From positions 1 through 28,330 of the forward strand of contig JAWLCP010000033.1 of the NCBI GenBank assembly GCA_041687115.1: a stretch of 28,330 nt of DNA, given 5' to 3'. Source of the DNA: SKLM01 sp041687115 (GTDB taxonomy: Bacteria; Chloroflexota; Anaerolineae; B4-G1). Each line of letters starts with the position of its first letter. The stretch's first letter is position 1. The translations under genes and the position numbers were made by a program. The notes below the pieces were generated by a model. The model worked only from the letters and a program-made list of their open reading frames with translations, was not told the origin of the DNA and searched no databases. Of this stretch, positions 22,879-28,330 are shown in pieces.

Positions 22879-24306
22879 TCATTGGCTGCCAGCCGGGGGC
22901 TGGTTCCGTCCGTCTCCGTCAAGACCTAGTTTCCGCATCACCTTCTCCGGGGTGACCCGCTGGGCTCGTTCCCACTGGTGATCTATCCACCGCCTGAATG
23001 CGTTGATCGGCTTACGCCGTTGGCTCGCCGCCATTGCCCACTTGAGGAACTCATAGTCCTGCCCCTTGATCTTCGGTTCGGTGGGGTTGCGACGGTAGGA
23101 ATCGTAGTCGGTGATGCGGCTCAGGTCGTGCTGGACCGTGTAGTTATACAGGTCTGTTCCCGGATGGGGGGTGAAGAACGCCGGGCTGTAATAGTCGGGG
23201 TCGATCTCCTTCATCAACCGGACGGTATCCATCACCTCTTCCTTCGTCTCGGTCGGCAGCCCCAGCATATAGTTGGCCCAGATGCTGATATCGTACTTGC
23301 GGCAGATGCGCGCCGCTTCCCGGTTCTGCTCCGCCGTCGTGCCTTTGCGAATGAACGTCAGCACGCGGTCGTTGCCGCTTTCGAAGCCGATGAAGTAGCC
23401 CCGAAGCCCAGCCTCAGCCATCCGAGCCGCCATGTCTTCGTGATTGACGATGATATCGGCGCGGCTCTGGCAGAAGAACGGCATGTCGAACCCCTGGGCG
23501 ACGTACTTCTCAGTGAACTCGGTCACCCATTCTCGATCCTCCGTCAGACAGTCGTCGTGGAACATGAACGAGGCGAGGTTATACCTCTCCACCAGCTCCC
23601 CGAGCTCGGCGATGACGTTGTCCACGCTCCGGCGGCGGGTGCGCTTGCCGAACAGGTAGTCCTCGCCTGGCTTGCAGAACGCACAGTTGTACAGGCAGCC
23701 TCGCCCGGCGATAACGGTGGCGAAAGGCGCGGGGAGCTCGGGCACGAAGGGGACCTCGGGCGAGTCGAGGTCATAGCCCCACTTCCTCCACTCCTCGAGG
23801 AAGAGATCGCGGTCGGCAAACGGGATCGCATCCAGATCGGGCGGGTCACCACGGAGCACCCGATGGGGGGGCGGGTCGCCGCCCTCGATCAACTTCAGCA
23901 GGTGAGGGAACGTTACCTCTCCTTCGCGGATCACTAAGTAGTCCACGTCGGGGATCTGAAGGGCATCCTCCAGAGCGATGGTGACGTGAGGGCCCCCGAT
24001 GACCGTGATCACGTCCGGTTTGACCTGTTTGGCGAGGCTGATGGCCTGGCTGGCGGGGTTGTAGTCGACGCTCATCATCGTTGCCGCCACCACATCCGGA
24101 TCTCGCTCCTCCAGGACCTCTCGGAAATGGTTCCAGCCCGAGAGGGCCCGAAGATCGATCAGGTCGATGTCGAACCCTTCAGCTTTCGACGCTGCGCTCA
24201 GGCGTGCGAGGCCGTGGGAGATCCAGCCGGCTTCCATCCCTTTCTTGAGCGACCGAAATCCTTGTCCGGCGACACCGGGATAGATGAGCGTCGTCTTCAG
24301 TGACAT
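22879..24306 (-). CDS. B12-binding-domain radical SAM protein
   Basis: 475 residues. Residues about 1-140 look like a cobalamin-binding Rossmann domain (VVAATMMSVDYNPA, VIGGPHVTIAL, YLVIREGE), without an obvious DxHxxG base-off motif. The radical SAM cluster motif is GCLYNCAFC (Cys204, Cys208, Cys211), followed by MFHDDCLTEDREW and the GFESGND and YMLGLPTET strands of the barrel. The C-terminal 90 residues are basic and unassigned. It belongs to the large B12-radical SAM class including methyltransferases and ring-forming enzymes; the substrate cannot be named. The ATG at 24306 overlaps the stop region of the upstream regulator gene by ten bases, so the two are coupled. Confidence 0.9.
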   Translation of the reverse strand: MSLKTTLIYPGVAGQGFRSLKKGMEAGWISHGLARLSAASKAEGFDIDLIDLRALSGWNHFREVLEERDPDVVAATMMSVDYNPASQAISLAKQVKPDVITVIGGPHVTIALEDALQIPDVDYLVIREGEVTFPHLLKLIEGGDPPPHRVLRGDPPDLDAIPFADRDLFLEEWRKWGYDLDSPEVPFVPELPAPFATVIAGRGCLYNCAFCKPGEDYLFGKRTRRRSVDNVIAELGELVERYNLASFMFHDDCLTEDREWVTEFTEKYVAQGFDMPFFCQSRADIIVNHEDMAARMAEAGLRGYFIGFESGNDRVLTFIRKGTTAEQNREAARICRKYDISIWANYMLGLPTETKEEVMDTVRLMKEIDPDYYSPAFFTPHPGTDLYNYTVQHDLSRITDYDSYRRNPTEPKIKGQDYEFLKWAMAASQRRKPINAFRRWIDHQWERAQRVTPEKVMRKLGLDGDGRNQPPAGSQ

Positions 24307-24944
24307 ATCATCCTCAGGGATTGAGCTTGAGCGGGTTTGACGAGGTAGGCGCAGCGACGTGGAGGGGCCGGGACTCGTCTGATCTCTTCAGAAGAGGCGC
24401 CCAGCAGCTCTCGCAGCAGGGTCTGGTCGATCTTGCACACTTCGCCGTGCCGTCGAGACACGCCCTCATATGGGCAGTTGGCGACGTGGATCAGGTAGTC
24501 GCCATCCTCTGTCTCTTCCCAATGGGCCATGTAGCCGCGGGTGTCCATGAAGTTGACCGTCACGACGACGCGTTCCTCAAGGTCGGCACCCCGAGGGATG
24601 GTTACGCCATCGGCGATGCGCTTCCCGATGTTCTCCATCATGCTCTCGACCTCGTCGCGTGAAAGGCGTGCGTATAGCTCCTCAAACATCAGGTCGATCA
24701 GTCGCTCATACCGCTTGGGGAAGAAATCACTGGCCTCATTCGTCAAGGCATAGACGTGCTGAGGGCGCCCAGGGGCTTTGCGATGGCGCACGCTGGGTGC
24801 CGCCACCAGGTCCTCCCTGCGCAACGTATCGAGGTGATGGCGAATGGTAACGGTTGTCAGGCCCAGTGTCTCACTCAGCTCCTTCACCGTCGCCTCACCG
24901 CGTTCTTTGAGGATCTTGAGAATCCGTTCTCGGGTAGCTTGCAT
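24297..24944 (-). CDS. Helix-turn-helix regulator of the ArsR/SufR-like type with conserved-spacing cysteines
   Basis: 215 residues from the ATG at 24944 (GGGAG upstream); the frame is open to 25046, but that part spans the promoter. Residues 5-60 form a winged helix: ILKILKERGEATVKELSETL and LTTVTIRHHLDTLRREDLV, with a KAPGRPQHVYALT wing. The C-terminal domain has Cys157-x12-Cys170-x27-Cys198. SufR repressors bind [4Fe-4S] through C-x12-C-x13-C-x14-C; this protein fits that spacing closely, lacking the third Cys. It therefore may sense Fe-S status or redox. It probably represses its own promoter, where an inverted repeat overlaps the -35, and thereby the coupled B12-radical SAM gene. Confidence 0.85.
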   Translation of the reverse strand: MQATRERILKILKERGEATVKELSETLGLTTVTIRHHLDTLRREDLVAAPSVRHRKAPGRPQHVYALTNEASDFFPKRYERLIDLMFEELYARLSRDEVESMMENIGKRIADGVTIPRGADLEERVVVTVNFMDTRGYMAHWEETEDGDYLIHVANCPYEGVSRRHGEVCKIDQTLLRELLGASSEEIRRVPAPPRRCAYLVKPAQAQSLRMICH

Positions 24945-25027
24945 GACCCTGCTCCCTTTCGGGCGAAGACGATAGCCCACACACGATCGGACCCACCGGC
25001 TCGTCCGCGATGTGGCGAATGGTTTGG

Positions 25028-25058
25028 ATTCTAGCACGCATCCCACAATTTGTCAAAT
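25028..25058 (-). promoter_or_regulatory. Consensus promoter with overlapping operator for the SufR-like regulator operon
   Basis: Minus-strand TTGACA (25056-25051), exactly 17 bases, TAGAAT (25033-25028): 11 of 12 consensus positions. The -35 lies inside a perfect inverted repeat ATTTG-T-CAAAT (25048-25058), a likely repressor site. The start would be near 25021, about 77 bases before the ATG at 24944. Confidence 0.7.
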
Positions 25059-25111
25059 AAGCATCATCGTAATTGGGAGGGAGCACCATCAGGAATGCAA
25101 AGCAGGTTGGT

Positions 25112-25140
25112 TTGCCCATTCCTTGGAAGCATTGTAGAAT
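25112..25140 (+). promoter_or_regulatory. Candidate promoter for the PSP1-domain gene
   Basis: TTGCCC (25112-25117), 17 bases, TAGAAT (25135-25140). It diverges from the SufR-like regulator promoter 55 bases away. The start near 25147 leaves a leader of about 75 bases containing a GC-rich hairpin at 25179-25198. Confidence 0.5.
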
Positions 25141-25178
25141 ACTCGATGGGGCGCGGGTGCTGAGGGTCTGCGCCGTGG

Positions 25179-25198
25179 ACCCCGGCGACAGCCGGGGT
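25179..25198 (+). promoter_or_regulatory. GC-rich leader hairpin before the PSP1-domain gene
   Basis: ACCCCGGC (25179-25186) pairs with GCCGGGGT (25191-25198) around a GACA loop, an eight-base stem in the mRNA leader 25 bases before the GTG start. No U-run follows. Confidence 0.4.
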
Positions 25199-25222
25199 TA
25201 GACGGGGCGAGGCCGCATCGTC

Positions 25223-26068
25223 GTGTCGCGAAGCAAATCAATGCTATCCGAATTCAGCCATCAACTGGTCGCGGGCGTCCGCTTTCAACCGTCCGGCAAG
25301 ATCTATCACTTCGACGCAAGCAAGGTCGAGGATCTTCGCCCGGGGGATTTTGCGCTTGTGGAGACCGTGCGCGGTACGCAGCTCGGTCAAGTGGTCAACG
25401 TGCGCCCGACCCGTAAGGGCGAAGACGTCAGAGGGCTGAAGCCGATCAAGCAGCGGGCGACTGGTCGTGAACTGGCATTGCGCCAGTGGTGGCAGAAGGA
25501 AGAGGAGAAAGCGCTGGAGCTTGCTCGCGAGAGCGCCGAAAGGCTGGGCCTGCCGATCAAGGTGGTGCTGGCCGAGTACACGCTGGACGGCCAGCGGTTG
25601 ACGCTGCTCTACGGGAGTGAAGAGCGCCAGCTCAACCTTGGCGAGTTGGAGAGACAGCTTCAGCGGCAGCTGGATACTCAGGTTGAGTTGCTGAAGATCG
25701 GCCCGCGCGATCAAGCCAAGCTGATGGGAGGCTGCGGTGCCTGTGGAGGGCCGCGATGCTGTTCCCATTTTCTTCCCGAGTTCACGTCCATCTCCATTAG
25801 GATGGCCAAGAAGCAAGGAGTCTCACTTCATCCCTCAGCGATTACCGGCATGTGCGATCGGCTGCGCTGTTGCCTGTCCTACGAGTACGAGCACTATGTG
25901 GAGGCCCTCAGAAGGTTGCCTCCTCGCAAGGGGCGCGTGAACACGCCCTACGGCGAGGGACGGGTGATCGATGTGGTGCCACTGAGGCAGGCCGTGGTCG
26001 TCAAGGTTGAGGATCGGCGCCTTGAGCTTTCCGTGGAGGAAGTAGAGAGGATCTCCACGCCCTCTTAG
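25223..26068 (+). CDS. PSP1-domain protein (YaaT/RicT-like)
   Basis: 281 residues. The PSP1 domain covers the second quarter to two thirds. The family's Cys cluster is complete: GGCGACGGPRCCSHF and, about 35 residues on, MCDRLRCCLSYEYEHY, which in RicT contributes to an [4Fe-4S]-binding regulator of RNA processing and sporulation in Bacillus. The C-terminal NTPYGEGRVIDVVPLRQ is also typical. The start is GTG at 25223 with a GGGGCGAGG tract upstream; an ATG at 25241 is an alternative. The usual neighbours (holB, tmk) are not present. Its function outside Firmicutes is not established; a housekeeping RNA-related role is a guess. Confidence 0.88.
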   Translation: MSRSKSMLSEFSHQLVAGVRFQPSGKIYHFDASKVEDLRPGDFALVETVRGTQLGQVVNVRPTRKGEDVRGLKPIKQRATGRELALRQWWQKEEEKALELARESAERLGLPIKVVLAEYTLDGQRLTLLYGSEERQLNLGELERQLQRQLDTQVELLKIGPRDQAKLMGGCGACGGPRCCSHFLPEFTSISIRMAKKQGVSLHPSAITGMCDRLRCCLSYEYEHYVEALRRLPPRKGRVNTPYGEGRVIDVVPLRQAVVVKVEDRRLELSVEEVERISTPS

Positions 26069-26173
26069 CCTTTGCATCAGGTTCTTGTTGCCTGACAGGA
26101 TTCGAATCAGCAAGGTCGGCATGGTAACGTCAACCATCCAACTCCAACGTACACAATGAAAGGAGACGTGCAA

Positions 26174-27016
26174 ATGGAAACTGTTCTGACAGGCACGGAG
26201 GTAACAGTCCGGATTGGCCCTGATCTCCCGACGGTGATTATCGGCGAGAAGATCAACCCTACTGGTCGCAGCTGGCTGACGCAGCAGCTGACCGAGGGGA
26301 ATCTTGAGGTTCTCAGAGACGAGGCGACGAAACAGCTCGAAGACGGGGCTCACGTGCTGGACGTGAACGTTGGCGCCGCCAGCGTGAATGAGGTGGAGGT
26401 GCTGCCCCAGGCCGTCCAGATGATCCAGGACACTGTGGGCGTTCCCCTCTGTATCGACACGGCCGACAACGATGCCCTGGAAACGGCCCTGCAGGTGTAC
26501 CAGGGCAAGCCATTGGTTAACTCGGTCAACGGCGAGGAGAAGAATCTCGAGCGAGTCCTGCCGCTTGTGGCCGAGTATGGGGCAGCAGTCATCGGTCTGA
26601 CGATGGATGACGAAGGGATACCGAAGGATCCTCACAGAAGGCTCGCCATTGCCGAGACGATCGTTGAGCGCGCTGGATCCTTGGGCATTCCCCCCGAGGA
26701 CGTCCTGATCGATTGTCTGGCCTTGACCGTTAGCGCGGAACCCGACGCCGCCCTCATCACCATCGGCGCCATCGACCTGGTGAGGGAGGAGCTGGGGGTC
26801 AATCAGACCCTCGGTCATAGCAATATCTCCTATGGCCTGCCGGATCGGGAGGTTATCGACCGGGTGGCCCTGGGGATGGTGATTCGAGCCGGCGTCAACG
26901 CCCCCATCGTCAATGCAGCGGAGGTCAAGCAGTCCATCCTGGCTGCGGACTTGCTGTTGGGCCGTGATCAGTACGCGATGAACTACATTAAGTACTACCG
27001 CGAGCACAAGAAGTGA
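26174..27016 (+). CDS. Methyltetrahydrofolate:corrinoid methyltransferase-like (AcsE/MtgA family, DHPS fold)
   Basis: 280 residues from the ATG at 26174 with AAGGAG eight bases upstream; an ATG at 26156 lacks a site. The pterin-binding TIM barrel is complete: GEKINPTGRS, DVNVGAASVNE, CIDTADNDALETAL, VNSVNGEE, GLTMDDEGIPKD, DCLALTVS and TLGHSNISYGLPDR. The family moves methyl groups between tetrahydrofolate and corrinoid proteins (AcsE in the acetyl-CoA pathway, MtgA in glycine-betaine demethylation, MtrH-like). The next gene is an MttB-family methyltransferase, which favours an MtgA-like role: methyl from corrinoid to tetrahydrofolate. No corrinoid protein gene is inside the window; it may lie to the right. 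Confidence 0.9.
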   Translation: METVLTGTEVTVRIGPDLPTVIIGEKINPTGRSWLTQQLTEGNLEVLRDEATKQLEDGAHVLDVNVGAASVNEVEVLPQAVQMIQDTVGVPLCIDTADNDALETALQVYQGKPLVNSVNGEEKNLERVLPLVAEYGAAVIGLTMDDEGIPKDPHRRLAIAETIVERAGSLGIPPEDVLIDCLALTVSAEPDAALITIGAIDLVREELGVNQTLGHSNISYGLPDREVIDRVALGMVIRAGVNAPIVNAAEVKQSILAADLLLGRDQYAMNYIKYYREHKK

Positions 27017-27045
27017 TCTCATCAAGTAGTGCAGCCTGATGGGTT

Positions 27046-27070
27046 CGGAGGCGGGAGCACCCTCCGTTTT
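27046..27070 (+). terminator. Short intrinsic-terminator-like hairpin after the methyltransferase gene
   Basis: CGGAGG (27046-27051) and CCTCCG (27061-27066) form a six-base stem with a nine-base loop, followed by TTTT. It begins 29 bases past the stop at 27016. The stem is short, so termination may be partial. Confidence 0.45.
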
Positions 27071-27119
27071 CCCGGGCGATGGGCCCGCTTTCGAATCCGA
27101 CTCATCTGGAGGAAGAGCC

Positions 27120-27206
27120 GTGAACGATCTGGCTGGGGAGCGTTTCCCGATTCGTCGAGGGAGACCCCCCAGCCTTTTCGTTCTACCGCAGGGACTGGGA
27201 CGGTAG
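27120..27206 (+). CDS. Possible 28-residue leader peptide upstream of the MttB-family gene
   Basis: GTG at 27120 follows GGAGGA with good spacing and opens a 28-codon frame ending in TAG (27204-27206), two bases before the ATG of the MttB-family gene. The predicted peptide begins MNDLAGERFPIRRG and has no known relatives that I recognise. The frame runs through the 27131-27178 hairpin, so its translation would alter that structure. This could be a coupling or attenuation leader; chance is a real alternative because the frame is so short. Confidence 0.35.
   Translation: MNDLAGERFPIRRGRPPSLFVLPQGLGR
27131..27178 (+). terminator. Terminator/attenuator-like hairpin in the MttB-family gene leader
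   Basis: GGCTGGGG (27131-27138) pairs perfectly with CCCCAGCC (27167-27174), and an inner TCCC/GGGA pairing tightens the loop. TTTT follows directly (27175-27178), 31 bases before the ATG. Being inside the leader it may be an attenuator rather than an end-of-operon terminator. Confidence 0.5.
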
Positions 27207-27208
27207 TC

Positions 27209-28330
27209 ATGACAAGGAAGCTGGAAGCTCCCAACAAGGGGTTGGTGGGCGGTCAGTATAGGCCGCTGACCGATGGCGAAGTAGAGCAGATACACGAAGC
27301 CTCCTTGGAGGTGCTGGCCCGAACCGGCGTGCAGGTGAAGGAGTCCGAGGCCCTGGAGCTGTTCAAGGAGGCCGGAGCAAGCGTCGAGGGAAACCGGGTC
27401 CGTCTTTCCCGCTCGCTGATCGAGGACGCTATTGACAGAGCTCCCTCCACCGTGGTGCTCGCTGGTCGCGACCCCAAACACGACCTCATTCTGGAGGACG
27501 CCCGCGTCCACATCGGCACCGGCGGTGCAGCGCTCCAGGTACTCGATCTCGACACCGGTGAGGTGCGCAAGGCCGTGCTGGACGACGTGGCCGACATGGC
27601 CCGCATCGTAGACGCACTGGACAACATTCACTTCTTCCTCATTCCCATCTACCCCACGGACCTTCCCGAGGATCGGGTGGAGATCAGCAAGTACTACGCC
27701 TCACTGGCAAACACCACCAAGCACGTGCAGGCGGGGGTCTACACACTGCGTGGCATCCGGGATGTCGTAACCATGTGCGAACGGATTGCCGGCAGCCCCG
27801 AGGCGCTGCGAGCCCGGCCCCTCGTCTCCTTCATCACCAGCTGGATGGTCAGCCCGCTTACCTTCGCTACCGATGTGACCACCCTGCTCATCGAAACCTG
27901 TCGACAGGCCATTCCCGTCGTCCTCTCCGCAGCGCCCATGGCCGGCTCGACCTCACCGGTCACGCTGGCTGGCACGCTGGTTCAGTTGAACGCCGAGCAG
28001 CTGTCCGGCCTGACGTTGACCCAACTGGTCAGCCCTGGCACGCCGGTGATCATGGGGCCGATTCCCGCCACCGCCGACATGCGCAGCGGCAAGTACCTGG
28101 GCGGTTCGGTGGAGCTGGGGATCAGCAACGCAGCCATCACGCAACTGGCTCACTTCTATCAGGTGCCCATCTACAACAGCGCCGGCATGACCGATTCGAA
28201 GCTCCCGGACATCCAGGCCGGTATCGAGAAGGCTCAGTCGGCCATCCAGGTGGCGCTGGCCGGCACGAACTTCATTCACCACGCCGCCGGGATGCTGGAG
28301 GACATGTCCACCATTGCCTACGAGCAGTTC
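27209..28330 (+). CDS. MttB-family (trimethylamine/betaine-type) methyltransferase, partial
   Basis: 374 codons from the ATG at 27209 run to the window edge without a stop. The sequence is of the trimethylamine methyltransferase MttB superfamily: LTDGEVEQIHEASLEVLARTGV at the start, RVHIGTGGAALQVLDLDTG, then a TIM barrel with TTKHVQAGVY, FITSWMVSPL, VVLSAAPMAGSTSPVTLAG and PVIMGPIPATADMRSG. No in-frame TAG is seen, including in the region around residue 334 where the archaeal enzyme has pyrrolysine, so it is probably a pyrrolysine-free, MtgB-like member acting on a quaternary amine. Its ribosome site is weak and it may depend on the upstream leader frame. The preceding AcsE/MtgA-like gene is its natural partner. 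Confidence 0.9.
   Translation, partial: MTRKLEAPNKGLVGGQYRPLTDGEVEQIHEASLEVLARTGVQVKESEALELFKEAGASVEGNRVRLSRSLIEDAIDRAPSTVVLAGRDPKHDLILEDARVHIGTGGAALQVLDLDTGEVRKAVLDDVADMARIVDALDNIHFFLIPIYPTDLPEDRVEISKYYASLANTTKHVQAGVYTLRGIRDVVTMCERIAGSPEALRARPLVSFITSWMVSPLTFATDVTTLLIETCRQAIPVVLSAAPMAGSTSPVTLAGTLVQLNAEQLSGLTLTQLVSPGTPVIMGPIPATADMRSGKYLGGSVELGISNAAITQLAHFYQVPIYNSAGMTDSKLPDIQAGIEKAQSAIQVALAGTNFIHHAAGMLEDMSTIAYEQF

Noticed and set aside
24945..25046. Upstream extension of the SufR-like regulator
   Set aside because: It would place coding sequence over the -10 element at 25028-25033 and the mapped leader; the ATG at 24944 begins right at the helix-turn-helix.
27046..27110. tRNA-like T-loop TTCGAATCC in the MttB leader
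   Set aside because: The flanking bases do not form a five-base T-stem and no acceptor or anticodon stem can be drawn.
27017..27208. Cobalamin or glycine riboswitch upstream of the MttB-family gene
   Set aside because: I could not find the B12-box or the conserved glycine-aptamer core; a covariance-model search would be the decisive test.
25835..27631. 598-codon open frame on the minus strand across three plus-strand genes
   Set aside because: It lies antisense to the PSP1, AcsE/MtgA-like and MttB-family genes, which have clear families; the frame is open because of high GC codon use and its protein has no recognisable domain.

Overview
The window is GC-rich bacterial chromosome, densely packed, with short intergenic gaps, GTG starts and ATGA/TAATG gene overlaps. 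The gene content is a cytoplasmic group 3b-type [NiFe]-hydrogenase, NuoE/NuoF-type diaphorase subunits, hyp maturation genes, a formate/nitrite channel, a Pst phosphate transporter, two unrelated two-component systems, a B12-binding radical SAM protein and corrinoid-dependent methyl transfer. This fits an anaerobic or facultative bacterium, most plausibly Chloroflexota (Anaerolineae-like). That placement is inferred from gene content and protein style; no rRNA or other marker gene is present. I see no tRNA, rRNA, CRISPR array, insertion sequence or prophage.

Minus strand, 1-8409: a hydrogenase transcription unit read right to left. A good sigma70-type promoter (8038-8066) precedes a degenerate membrane-protein/receiver remnant (7540-7940). 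Then come hydB, hydG, hydD and hydA (7371 to 3399), a maturation endopeptidase, a NuoE-like and a NuoF-like subunit, and the start of a 2Fe-2S/FAD-oxidoreductase-like protein cut by the window edge. hypB-hypC (9061-8161) lie just upstream with their own promoter; hypA is 13 kb away at 22414-22755.

Minus strand, 9402-19303: an operon of two small unknown proteins and a formate/nitrite-family channel (10940-9402); a membrane histidine kinase overlapping an OmpR/PhoB-type response regulator (13982-11227); pstS-pstC-pstA-pstB (18007-14307) with no phoU next to it; and a fusion of a GspE/MshE-like N-terminal domain to universal-stress-protein domains (19303-18287).

Plus strand, 19518-22328: a NarL/LuxR-type response regulator and a double-GAF histidine kinase, divergent from the stress-protein gene. 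Minus strand again, 24944-22414: an ArsR/SufR-like regulator with spaced cysteines, a B12-binding radical SAM protein and hypA. Plus strand, 25223-28330: a PSP1 (YaaT/RicT-like) protein, a methyltetrahydrofolate:corrinoid methyltransferase-like protein and a partial MttB-family methyltransferase, which together suggest methylated-amine or betaine demethylation feeding the folate C1 pool.

The most interesting signal is regulatory. A roughly 57-bp block lies upstream of both the formate-channel operon (10997-11054) and the stress-protein fusion (19313-19370). Each copy has four TGACA-like half sites spaced exactly 12/11/11 bp and a -10-like element at the same distance. The layout is like a double Pho box and suggests a small regulon of an OmpR/PhoB-type regulator, possibly the one encoded beside the first copy. 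No such block is seen upstream of pstS.
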